DNA from: DASPKW01 sp038244055
GTDB taxonomy: Bacteria > Planctomycetota > Phycisphaerae > Tepidisphaerales > Tepidisphaeraceae
DNA length: 26,266 nt
NCBI GenBank assembly: GCA_038244055.1
Contig: JBBRTW010000039.1
Coordinates: 1 to 26,266 of the forward strand
Direction of reading: 5' to 3'
Positions within the stretch are counted from its first letter, which is position 1. Every line of letters starts with the position of its first letter. The notes beneath the pieces are model-generated. The model had not been told where the DNA came from. It was given only the letters and a program-made list of their open reading frames with translations, and searched no databases. A program made the translations under genes and the position numbers. Of this stretch, positions 17,947 to 24,729 are shown in pieces.

Positions 17947-18046
17947 CGTAGCATGGGCATCTTGCCCATGTGGACGATGCATCAATCTGAAAAACGGGTC
18001 GTTTTTAACATGATGCCATTCACACGGGCAGGATGCCCGTGCTACG
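17947..18046. repeat. 100-base multi-hairpin palindromic element between convergent genes
   Basis: Three hairpins follow one another: CATGGGCA-TCT-TGCCCATG (17952-17970), AAAAACG-GGT-CGTTTTT (17990-18006) and CACGGGCA-GGA-TGCCCGTG (18023-18041). The outer ends CGTAGCATGGGCA and TGCCCGTGCTACG are inverted copies with one mismatch. GCATCA and TGATGC flank the middle stem. It separates the Trm112-like gene from the opposing thioesterase gene and could end transcription from both sides. It also resembles REP-type repeats. Confidence 0.7.
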
Positions 18047-18048
18047 GT

Positions 18049-18459
18049 TTAGTTTCCCTCCAGTTTCTTCCGTATCCCCGGCGGAATCGCCATCGCCCGC
18101 ATCCCCGTCTCCAGCATCTCGCAGCAGACACTGGTCATCTTTCCCAGCGCGATCCGCCGCCCTTCCCAGAAAAAATCGACTTCGTAATTGAACGATTTCT
18201 CCCCCACCTTCGTCACCCGCATCTTCAGCTCCACCTCATCCTCAAATCGCAGCGGCCCGAAGAATTCGCAGGCCGCCGACACGCGGGGCCAGCCAATCTC
18301 CACCGCCTCATGCACCATCGCCACGCTCAGCCCCAGCGAGCGGAAGAACGCATGTTCGACCTCCTCCATCATCCGGAAGTAATAGGAAAAATGCACCACG
18401 CCGGCCATATCCGTCTCGGCGAACTGCACCCGGCGCTTCAACGTGTATTCCGCTGGCAT
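18049..18459 (-). CDS. Acyl-CoA thioesterase, 4-hydroxybenzoyl-CoA thioesterase (YbgC-like) family
   Basis: A 136-residue single hot-dog-fold protein. FAETDMAGVVHFSYYFRMMEE carries the catalytic aspartate (D17) and the GVVHFSYYF helix of the YbgC/4-hydroxybenzoyl-CoA thioesterase group. It would hydrolyse acyl-CoA or acyl-ACP thioesters in the cytoplasm; the actual substrate cannot be told. The neighbours give no pathway: it is convergent with the Trm112-like gene and divergent from the oxidoreductase gene. Confidence 0.88.
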   Translation of the reverse strand: MPAEYTLKRRVQFAETDMAGVVHFSYYFRMMEEVEHAFFRSLGLSVAMVHEAVEIGWPRVSAACEFFGPLRFEDEVELKMRVTKVGEKSFNYEVDFFWEGRRIALGKMTSVCCEMLETGMRAMAIPPGIRKKLEGN

Positions 18460-18619
18460 GGAAATAGCCTATAGCGGAATACCGTCAAAACAACACCGCC
18501 CTACACACCCGACGGGTCCGATAAGTGAGAAGCATCACCACCCCGCCCCTTATTTCGAACCCGAAGACCCCCGATGAAGTATAACGGTATGTAATAAGCG
18601 CAGGCGGCTGACGAGGCGT

Positions 18620-19900
18620 ATGAACAAGCTGCATGTCAAATATCTGATCGTCGGCGGCGGCGCGGCCGGGAGTGCGGCCGCCGAGGCCATCCGCCTGCTC
18701 GATCGCCAGGGGGATGTCTGGCTCATCGCCCAGGAATCCACCCGCCCCTATCGCCGCGAGACCCTCTCCCGCGAGGCCCTTCGCCAGCATCTGCCGCGGG
18801 CGGCGCTCTTCATCCATCAGCCCGGCTGGTACGCGGAGAACCGGATCGAGCTCAGCACCGGCCGGCGGGCGGTGCAGTTGGACACCTCGCGTCACTGCGT
18901 CATCCTGGACGATGCACAGGAGATCACCTACGACAAATTGCTGCTTGCCACCGGTTCCAGCCCGCGCCATCTGGTCATCCAAGGTCACGACCTGCCGGGG
19001 TTGCATTACCTGCGGAATTACGAGGACATGGAGCGCCTTCACCACGCGGCCGAAAAGGCCCGAGCGGAAGGCCATCGCCATCTGCGCACCGAAGCCGGCC
19101 GGGGGCGCGTCGCTGTCATCGGCTCAGGGCTTCTGGCCGTTGAACTCGCCGCCTCGCTCACGCAGATGGGCCTTGAAATCGACCTGCTCCTCAAGGGCGA
19201 GCATCCCTGGACGAAATTCGCCGGCCCCTCCGCCGGCAAATGGCTGGCGCGGCACCTGGAACAACACGGCATCGCCGTCCGCGCCCAATCCGCGCCGATT
19301 CGAATCGAAGGCGATGGCCGGGTGCAGCGGGTCGTCCTGCCGACCCAGGAAGCGCTGCTGTGCGATTTCGCCGTCGCGGCGGTGGGGGCCGTCGCCAATC
19401 GCGAACTGCTCCGCGGCACGCCCATCGCGGCCGAGCGGGCGATCCTGACCGATCCCTGCTGCCGCACCAACGCCGAGGATGTCTACGCCGCCGGCGATTG
19501 CGCGGCCATTTTCGACCCGATTTTCAACAAATACCGCGCTCTGGATCATTTCGAGTGCGCCAAAACCGTTGGCGCGCTGGCCGGGCGAAACATGGCGGGG
19601 CTGCATGAGGTCTACGCCGATGTGAATCACTTTGGAACCGAGCTTTTCGGCGTGAAAATCAGTGTCTGGGGCGAAGCGCGGCATGTCCATCACCGCCTGG
19701 TGCGCGGCCTGGCCGGCGCGGATGGAGCCGATTTCGTCGAGTTCGGCCTGACCGGCGACAACCGCATCTCGCAGGCCATCGCCATCAACCACGCCGATCA
19801 ACACGCCGCCCTCGCCGACCTGGTCCGTCGCCGCGTGGACATGGCCGGCCGCGAAGAAGTCCTCAAAGACCCGGGGGCGGGGATTGAGGGCTTAGGTTGA
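18620..19900 (+). CDS. FAD/NAD(P)-dependent oxidoreductase, ferredoxin/NirB-like reductase type
   Basis: A 426-residue pyridine-nucleotide-disulfide oxidoreductase without the redox-active cysteine pair. VGGGAAGSAAAEAIR (about 11-25) binds FAD, LLATGSSPRHL is the second FAD contact, VAVIGSGLLAVELAASL (about 167-183) binds NAD(P)H, and VYAAGDCAAIFDP (about 291-303) is the third FAD motif. The layout is that of rubredoxin/ferredoxin reductases and of the N-terminal half of NirB. No nitrite reductase or ferredoxin gene is adjacent, so its electron acceptor is unknown. GAGG stands three bases before the ATG. A divergent promoter must lie in the 160-base gap shared with the thioesterase gene. Confidence 0.87.
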   Translation: MNKLHVKYLIVGGGAAGSAAAEAIRLLDRQGDVWLIAQESTRPYRRETLSREALRQHLPRAALFIHQPGWYAENRIELSTGRRAVQLDTSRHCVILDDAQEITYDKLLLATGSSPRHLVIQGHDLPGLHYLRNYEDMERLHHAAEKARAEGHRHLRTEAGRGRVAVIGSGLLAVELAASLTQMGLEIDLLLKGEHPWTKFAGPSAGKWLARHLEQHGIAVRAQSAPIRIEGDGRVQRVVLPTQEALLCDFAVAAVGAVANRELLRGTPIAAERAILTDPCCRTNAEDVYAAGDCAAIFDPIFNKYRALDHFECAKTVGALAGRNMAGLHEVYADVNHFGTELFGVKISVWGEARHVHHRLVRGLAGADGADFVEFGLTGDNRISQAIAINHADQHAALADLVRRRVDMAGREEVLKDPGAGIEGLG

Positions 19901-19910
19901 GCGCGCGACC

Positions 19911-20051
19911 AAAACTAAAAACGAAAAACTTAAAGCAGGGAGCGCACACCGGCAAAACAGGCAATCCCTGCCTAATGTCTTTAGCCTTCATAGGAACGCA
20001 CTCGCAGGATAAAGAGACAATCGCTGCTTTAAGTTTTTAGTTTTTAGTTTT
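19911..20051. repeat. 141-base MITE-like element with 28-base inverted termini
   Basis: 19911-19938 and 20024-20051 are inverted copies matching at 27 of 28 bases. The termini are themselves heptads (AAAACTA, AAAACGA, AAAACTT on one side; TTTTTAG units on the other). The 85-base interior has AGGCA-ATCCC-TGCCT as a small hairpin and no coding potential. No target duplication is obvious. Part of a 450-base gene-free stretch (19901-20350). Confidence 0.75.
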
Positions 20052-20111
20052 CTTAAGCCAACAACCTCACCCAGCCATTCAGGGCAATTGCATGTCAATC
20101 CTGTCGCATCG

Positions 20112-20197
20112 ATTTCGGATTGTGGATTGCGGATTGCGGATTGCGGATTGAAGACCGCAATTCAATCCGCAATCCGAAATCCCAAATCCGCAATTGC
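20112..20197. repeat. Inverted GGATTGC-type heptad arrays
   Basis: Five GGATTGC/GGATTGT heptads at 20117-20151 are followed after 11 bases by five complementary CAATCCG/AAATCCG heptads at 20163-20197. The two halves can pair into a long imperfect stem. Nothing else recognisable fills the remaining gene-free bases here apart from the promoter before the RTX gene. Confidence 0.75.
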
Positions 20198-20258
20198 TGC
20201 CCATCTCATGCCATATGCGATTGCCCTGCCCAGCCATTGACGCCCAATTCAATATTTC

Positions 20259-20287
20259 TTGTGGCCTCGCCCCCGGCACGTTAGGAT
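20259..20287 (+). promoter_or_regulatory. Candidate promoter of the RTX-repeat gene
   Basis: TTGTGG (20259-20264), a 17-base spacer and TAGGAT (20282-20287) lie about 60 bases before the predicted GTG start. The match is moderate. Confidence 0.35.
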
Positions 20288-20340
20288 GGGCGATCTGTAG
20301 CGGGCATTGGCCTGCCATGTTTGATTTGAACCAGTGACGC

Positions 20341-20345
20341 GGAGG
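20341..20345 (+). promoter_or_regulatory. Ribosome binding site supporting a GTG start
   Basis: GGAGG stands five bases before GTG at 20351, whereas the next in-frame ATG (20372) has no such site. This favours the GTG. Confidence 0.6.
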
Positions 20346-20350
20346 GTGCC

Positions 20351-21019
20351 GTGGGAGTTTTCTCGGCCAAGATGGTGGAGTGTTTGGAATCGCGGACGAT
20401 GCTTTCGGCCTCGGCGCCGGTCACGCTGTCGAATCCGCCGGTCAGCTCGCCCCCCCTGCCGGCGCAGATCATCCATAAAGTGCTGACCATCGAAGGAACC
20501 CGGGCCGCAGAGGTGATTAGCATCAGGGTGGGCGATGACAGCTCGATCATCGTCGATGTCGGGGCGCAGGAATTCACCTTTTCCTCGAGCAGCTACAAAT
20601 CGATCCTCATCAATGCCGGGCGCGGCGATGATCTGGTTTCCATCGGCTCGGTGCGCCGGCCGATCTTCGCTCCGGCCCTGGTCTGGGGCGGGCTCGGCAA
20701 CGATACGATCTCCTCGGGCGCGGGCAACGATGAACTGCACGGTGGCTCGGGCTGGGATTCGATTTTCGGCGGCGCGGGCAACGACATCGTCGTCGGCGAA
20801 TCGCAGAGCGATACGCTCTTCGGCGGCGATGGCGACGATACCCTTCTGGGTGGCGAGAGCGATGACATCATCGTCGGCAACGCCGGCGCTGATATCCAAT
20901 ATGGCAATGCGGGCTCCGATCTCTTCGTCATTGAGCCCGGCGAGAGCCGTAGAAGGCAGGTCAGCGATCCGGGCAACGGCGATACCTCCATCGTCAACGA
21001 TGGCACCTACAACGCCTGA
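20351..21019 (+). CDS. RTX (hemolysin-type calcium-binding) repeat protein with LESRTMLS N-terminus
   Basis: A 222-residue protein from a GTG start. Residues 9-20 (VECLESRTMLSA) match the LExRxLLS-like motif found at the N-termini of many large planctomycete surface or exported proteins. Residues about 88-195 hold nonapeptide-type repeats such as GGLGNDTISSGAGNDELHGG and GGDGDDTLLGG, which fold as a calcium-binding beta-roll. A proline/serine-rich linker (about 28-38) and a beta-rich segment lie between. No enzymatic domain is present. The size is small for either class, so it may be a minimal surface or secreted calcium-binding protein. No type I secretion genes are nearby. Confidence 0.85.
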   Translation: MGVFSAKMVECLESRTMLSASAPVTLSNPPVSSPPLPAQIIHKVLTIEGTRAAEVISIRVGDDSSIIVDVGAQEFTFSSSSYKSILINAGRGDDLVSIGSVRRPIFAPALVWGGLGNDTISSGAGNDELHGGSGWDSIFGGAGNDIVVGESQSDTLFGGDGDDTLLGGESDDIIVGNAGADIQYGNAGSDLFVIEPGESRRRQVSDPGNGDTSIVNDGTYNA

Positions 21020-21092
21020 TGATGTGGTATGGGGGTCCCGCCCACGACTGGCAAAATCCTTTTTCCCCAACGCGCCCGTTGCTCCCCGCGCG

Positions 21093-21121
21093 GCGACATC
21101 CCCTCCCGCGCCGGTTAGAAT
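21093..21121 (+). promoter_or_regulatory. Predicted leaderless promoter of the isomerase-like gene
   Basis: GCGACA (21093-21098), a 17-base spacer and TAGAAT (21116-21121) place the transcription start at or next to the ATG at 21128. No ribosome binding site is visible. The TAGAATC sequence matches that before thyX. Confidence 0.5.
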
Positions 21122-21127
21122 CCGGCC

Positions 21128-21964
21128 ATGATCCCACTGGCCTTTTCAACCAACGCATTCAAGAAAAATACCTTCGAAGAGGCCCTGCGCGCCATCGCCG
21201 CGATCGGATACTCGGCCGTCGAGTTCATGGCCGACCTGCACCACGCCTATCCGCCCCTGATGACCCCCGAGCGAACGGCCACGATCAAGGCGCTGCTCAA
21301 AGAGCTGAATCTTACTGTGTCAAACATCAACGCCTTCACCCTCTTCGCCTGCGGTGATACCTATCGCCCAACCTGGATCGAAGACTCCCCGGCCGAGCGA
21401 AACCGCCGCGTCGAACACACCCTCGGCAGCATCAAAATGGCGGCCGATTTCGGCGCTAAGACCATCAGCCTCCAACCCGGCGGGCCCATGATCGGCAGTG
21501 GCCTCGCCCGCGCCCAGGCCGCCCGTAGATTCGCCGAAGGACTGGAGCAGTGCGTGGCTCTGGCCAGGGAGAAGAGCGTGATCCTGGCGATCGAGCCCGA
21601 GCCCGGGTTGTTCATCCAGACCGCGGCCGAATACCTCGAATTCAAGAACGAGTATTTCAGGAACGAGGACGCGGTGAAAATGAACTGCGACTGCGGCCAT
21701 CTCTTCTGCTGCGGCGAAGACCCCGCCCAGGTAATCCGCGAAAATGCCGAGCATATTTCCCACATCCACATCGAAGACATCGGCGAAAACCGCGTCCATC
21801 AACATCTGACTCCCGGCCGAGGCGCGATGGATTTCCCGGCCATTTTCGAGGCGGTTGATCGAGTCGGCTACAAGCGGCCGGTGACGGTTGAGCTTTATCC
21901 GTATGAGACGTCGGCTGCGGGCGTGGCGAAAATGGCGTGGGAGCATTTAAGGCCAATGATTTGA
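21128..21964 (+). CDS. Sugar phosphate isomerase/epimerase-like TIM-barrel protein
   Basis: A 278-residue protein of the xylose-isomerase-like TIM-barrel family. It starts with LAFSTNAFKKNTFEEALRAIAAIGYSAVEF and contains ILAIEPEPG, MNCDCGHLFCCGED, HISHIHIEDIGENRVHQHLTPGRGAMDF and VTVELYPYE, giving the Glu, Asp, His and Glu ligands expected for a divalent metal. Members isomerise or epimerise sugars or act as endonuclease IV; the absence of the latter's extra motifs and the length favour a sugar-related role. The substrate cannot be assigned, and its neighbours do not form a pathway. Confidence 0.85.
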   Translation: MIPLAFSTNAFKKNTFEEALRAIAAIGYSAVEFMADLHHAYPPLMTPERTATIKALLKELNLTVSNINAFTLFACGDTYRPTWIEDSPAERNRRVEHTLGSIKMAADFGAKTISLQPGGPMIGSGLARAQAARRFAEGLEQCVALAREKSVILAIEPEPGLFIQTAAEYLEFKNEYFRNEDAVKMNCDCGHLFCCGEDPAQVIRENAEHISHIHIEDIGENRVHQHLTPGRGAMDFPAIFEAVDRVGYKRPVTVELYPYETSAAGVAKMAWEHLRPMI

Positions 21965-22029
21965 GCGAAAATAATCATCGCTTCTAATGGTATCTCGGCT
22001 AAAATGCACCAGATTGAACTGGAGGTCGC

Positions 22030-22257
22030 ATGATGATCACACTTAGTCCTGAAATCGAGAAGGCAGTACGCGAGCGCGCGGAGCAGAACGGCAAGGCACC
22101 CGACGACCTGGTCAATGAAACACTGCGAATGGCACTGGCGGCCGACGAACCACCCGCTCGCGATGAATGGGAACAGAGGCTTTTGAGCATCGGTTTGTGG
22201 ACGGGTATTTCGCTGACGAATGAGCAGGTGAGCAGCGAAGGCCTGTATGAAGATTGA
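22030..22257 (+). CDS. Antitoxin-like protein of a VapBC-type pair
   Basis: A 75-residue protein. The start MITLSPEIEKAVRERAEQNGKAPDDLVNETLRMAL fits a short ribbon-helix-helix DNA-binding domain, and the remainder is an acidic tail suited to binding a toxin. GGAGG at 22021-22025 serves either ATG (22030 or 22033). The PIN-domain gene begins 37 bases after its stop, so the two are probably a toxin-antitoxin unit. Confidence 0.75.
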   Translation: MMITLSPEIEKAVRERAEQNGKAPDDLVNETLRMALAADEPPARDEWEQRLLSIGLWTGISLTNEQVSSEGLYED

Positions 22258-22294
22258 ACTTGGATCACGTCCTGGTCACCCTTAAGGTGAGGAT

Positions 22295-22744
22295 TTGAAG
22301 TACTTCCTGGACACCTCAATCATCATGCGCCTGGCGAACAGAAATGACCAAGCCAGGCCAATAGCGCGCAACGCGATCCGGATGCTTCATTCTCGCGGCC
22401 ATGAGATGTGTTTCGCACCCCAGATTCTGATTGAATTTCGAGGCTCCGCAACGCGGCCGCGCGCATCGAACGGTTTAGGAATGCCCCCAACGCTCGTGGA
22501 ACTCGAGATAATGAAGTTCGAATCAGTGTTTACCCTTTGCGAAGAGGGGCCGGACATCTACCGAGCCTGGAAGGCATTGGTCCGCGCCGCCGGGGTCATC
22601 GGCAAGCAAGTCCATGACGCCCGCCTCGCCGCCGTTTGCCAGGTTGCGGGAATCACTCACATCCTCACCTTCAACGTCCGCCATTTCCTTCGATTCGTCC
22701 CTCTGATCCCCGGCCTGACGATTATTGACCCTGCCAATGTCTGA
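22295..22744 (+). CDS. PIN-domain ribonuclease toxin (VapC-like)
   Basis: A 149-residue PIN-domain protein. D6 (FLDTSII), E47 (ILIEFRG) and D108 (VHDARLAAV) are in the expected acidic positions, and TFNVRHF takes the place of the usual T-N-D-x-x-F region. VapC toxins cleave tRNA or rRNA. The start is TTG, preceded by AAGGTGAGG, and gives the correct beginning of the fold; the next in-frame ATG (residue 11) would remove the first catalytic aspartate. It is longer than many VapC proteins by an extra segment near 50-66. Confidence 0.78.
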   Translation: MKYFLDTSIIMRLANRNDQARPIARNAIRMLHSRGHEMCFAPQILIEFRGSATRPRASNGLGMPPTLVELEIMKFESVFTLCEEGPDIYRAWKALVRAAGVIGKQVHDARLAAVCQVAGITHILTFNVRHFLRFVPLIPGLTIIDPANV

Positions 22745-22783
22745 CCTCCCGCGCGGAATTCCATCCTATCGCCGATTTTCGCT

Positions 22784-22811
22784 TTGACGGCGCGCTCCGC
22801 CCCGGTGTAAT
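22784..22811 (+). promoter_or_regulatory. Strong predicted promoter of the membrane zinc-ribbon gene
   Basis: TTGACG (22784-22789), a 16-base spacer and TGTAAT (22806-22811), each matching consensus at five of six bases, lie 30 bases before the ATG, with GGGAG in between as ribosome binding site. Confidence 0.6.
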
Positions 22812-22841
22812 GTCCATCAACTCATTTCGCGGGAGAACCAG

Positions 22842-23777
22842 ATGGCGACACAGCTCCAATACGGCATGGGCGGCGAACGCCCTTATGAACTCTACTACAA
22901 GCACTCCGGCCAGACGCCCGTCGCCAGCATTCTCCTGGCCGGGCTGGCGGGAATCGCCGCCGGCATCGTCGCGGCGGTGATCTACGCCTATGCGATCGAA
23001 TACATCCCGTTCATCAAGCTGCGCTTCCTGTTGACCGTCGGCTTCGGCGCGGTGGTCGGCGGGGTGACGGCCATGATCGCCAAGGCCGGCAAAGTCCGCA
23101 GCACGGCCGTCGTGCTGGCGATGGTGGGCGTCTGCACCCTCGTCGCCTTTTATTTCGCCTGGGTGTTCTGGGTCAAGGCGGTCGTCGATCGCTATGGCGG
23201 CGGCGAACTTCACGTCAGCCTCTCGACGCTGATCACCTCCCCGAACGAACTGCTCGACTGGGTCAAAGGGCTCAATGAGTCCGGCACATGGTCGATGAGC
23301 AAGTCGGACAAGGAAAACGTCAAGGGCGGCTTCCTCACCGTCATCTGGCTGATCGAATTCGGCTCGATCCTGGGCTTCGCCCTGATCACGGGCGCATCGC
23401 TGGCCCGCGCCGATATCTTCTGCGAGAAATGCAACCGCTGGTGCGGCAAGGCCACGACCGCGCGAACCCTCGGGGCCGGCGATGTCAACAAGGCGCGGAG
23501 CACGCTCGAAGCGCATGATTGGACCTATCTCTCCTCGCTCGGGCCGCCCAACGAAAATCACTTCTGGCAGGCCAATGTCGAAAGCTGCCCCAACTGTGGC
23601 GAGCTTCATGCCCTGACCATCAAGGAAACGAAAGTGACGCGGGACAAGAAGGGAAAGATCACCGCCAACGCGAACAAAACGATCATCAACAAACTCCTGA
23701 TCACCGCCGCCGAATCCGCCGCGATCCGTGCCGCCGCGCCGGCCGCCGGCCCGCCGCCGTTGCCGGGGCAGGGATGA
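22842..23777 (+). CDS. Four-helix membrane protein with cytoplasmic-type zinc ribbon
   Basis: A 311-residue protein of no recognised family. Hydrophobic helices lie at about 27-50, 60-80, 88-112 and 163-188. After the last helix, C194-x2-C197 with C201, and C249-x2-C252, make a probable split zinc ribbon. The tail is rich in Ala and Pro and ends PPPLPGQG. Its own promoter and ribosome binding site indicate a separate transcript between two toxin-antitoxin pairs. The function is unknown; soluble zinc ribbons on such proteins often serve protein contact. Confidence 0.8.
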   Translation: MATQLQYGMGGERPYELYYKHSGQTPVASILLAGLAGIAAGIVAAVIYAYAIEYIPFIKLRFLLTVGFGAVVGGVTAMIAKAGKVRSTAVVLAMVGVCTLVAFYFAWVFWVKAVVDRYGGGELHVSLSTLITSPNELLDWVKGLNESGTWSMSKSDKENVKGGFLTVIWLIEFGSILGFALITGASLARADIFCEKCNRWCGKATTARTLGAGDVNKARSTLEAHDWTYLSSLGPPNENHFWQANVESCPNCGELHALTIKETKVTRDKKGKITANANKTIINKLLITAAESAAIRAAAPAAGPPPLPGQG

Positions 23778-23779
23778 TT

Positions 23780-23808
23780 TACGAAGCGAGTGGACTTTGC
23801 CTATAATC
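23780..23808 (+). promoter_or_regulatory. Promoter of the second parDE pair
   Basis: A perfect TATAAT (23803-23808) with a weak TTACGA (23780-23785) 17 bases upstream stands 21 bases before the antitoxin ATG. GGAG lies between. Confidence 0.55.
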
Positions 23809-23829
23809 TTGAAATACTGGAGATGACTC

Positions 23830-24078
23830 ATGGTGATCGCGCTGAAAGAAGACGTCGAGCAATTTATCGAAGAACAAGTCCGCGCCGGTCACTTCGGGTC
23901 AGTGGCGGAATTGGTTGAAACGGCGGTTGCGAGATTGATGGTCGATGGGCCGGATGACGAGTTAACCGCGGGGGATATTGCCGCCATTCGCGAATCCGAC
24001 GATCAGTTCGCGCGGGGTGAATTTCGAAAATTCAGCGAGGTCGCGGCGGAGTTAAGGGCGAAATATCTGAATCGTTGA
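23830..24078 (+). CDS. parD: ParD-family antitoxin (second pair)
   Basis: An 82-residue ribbon-helix-helix antitoxin. IALKEDVEQFIEEQVRAGHFGSVAELVETAVARLM is the DNA-binding and dimerising half, and the acidic to basic tail ending AELRAKYLNR would bind the toxin. It shares little beyond the family pattern with the antitoxin at 16273-16554, so the pairs are probably not recent duplicates. The toxin gene starts 12 bases after its stop. Confidence 0.85.
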   Translation: MVIALKEDVEQFIEEQVRAGHFGSVAELVETAVARLMVDGPDDELTAGDIAAIRESDDQFARGEFRKFSEVAAELRAKYLNR

Positions 24079-24090
24079 AAGCCGCGACAC

Positions 24091-24396
24091 ATGCCCAACC
24101 ACTACGAAGTGCGAATTTCGCTAAGGGCGGCCGGAGAATTGGACGAAATCACCGCTTATCTCGCGCAGTTCTCATCGGAGGCTGGGGATCGCACCGCTCG
24201 CCGTCTACTTGATGCCATCGAATCACTGAATTTGCTTCCCAAGCGGTTTCGCGTCGTCAAGTCCTCGACCGAGGTCAAAGGCGACGTTCATTCGATGCCG
24301 GTTCGGCCGTATGCGATTCGTTATCGTGTCGACGACACTGCCAAAACCGTCGATATCATTTCCATCCGCCACGGTGCTCGTCGACCCGAGCAGTAG
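24091..24396 (+). CDS. parE: ParE-family toxin (second pair)
   Basis: A 101-residue ParE/RelE-superfamily protein. RISLRAAGELDEITAYLAQ is the first helix region, LPKRFRVVKSS is the central loop typical of ParE, and the last strands (YRVDDTAKTVDIISIRHGARRPE) keep the family's HGAR ending. Expected target is DNA gyrase or translation. It differs from the toxin at 15968-16276, which lacks the LPKRF segment. Confidence 0.87.
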   Translation: MPNHYEVRISLRAAGELDEITAYLAQFSSEAGDRTARRLLDAIESLNLLPKRFRVVKSSTEVKGDVHSMPVRPYAIRYRVDDTAKTVDIISIRHGARRPEQ

Positions 24397-24401
24397 ACTT
24401 C

Positions 24402-24608
24402 GTGTCAACAGAGCATCACGACCTCATCGAAGCGTTCACGGCCATGCGGCAGCGCGGCGAATCTCCATTCAGGGTCTACGAGCAAATAAAATGCCGCGAT
24501 ATTACGAAGCTCGGCGCAATTCGCATTTTGCGGCTGGTATTCGGATTGGATTTAAAGGAAGCGAAGAACCTAAACTCCAAAAGAGGCAACTGGGCCTTGA
24601 GGCGATGA
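24402..24608 (+). CDS. Small protein with ribosomal L7/L12 C-terminal-like segment
   Basis: A predicted 68-residue protein from a GTG six bases after the parE stop. Residues about 34-55 (ITKLGAIRILRLVFGLDLKEAK) resemble the helix of the L7/L12 C-terminal domain (pattern K-x-A-x-I-x-x-V-R-x-x-x-G-L-x-L-K-E-A-K). The first 30 residues are unlike L7/L12, so this is not rplL. It may be cotranscribed with parDE. No ribosome binding site is visible and the start is uncertain. Confidence 0.5.
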   Translation: MSTEHHDLIEAFTAMRQRGESPFRVYEQIKCRDITKLGAIRILRLVFGLDLKEAKNLNSKRGNWALRR

Positions 24609-24699
24609 ACCGACGCGGTGCCGTGGAGAAGGCGGCGAACTGAAGCCTATCGTGCATTTCCCCGCCTTTCCCGGTAAAATTCCCTCGTTCCAATCGTAT

Positions 24700-24726
24700 T
24701 TCATCCTTCATCCTTCATCCTTCCGC
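24700..24726. repeat. TTCATCC heptad tract in the lysA leader
   Basis: Three TTCATCC units (24700-24720) and a partial TTCCGC end four bases before the lysA ATG. The same heptad occurs singly at 17603 within the thyX downstream element. The tract fills the place where a ribosome binding site would be. Confidence 0.8.
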
Positions 24727-24729
24727 AAA

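Noticed and set aside
20249..21070. 273-residue open frame on the minus strand
   Set aside because: Antisense to the RTX gene. The repeats of that gene give an artificially open complementary frame.
24652..24729. Extended N-terminus of LysA
   Set aside because: The 26 extra codons come from the repeat tract and a probable promoter. Family members begin near MDFFNYKNN.
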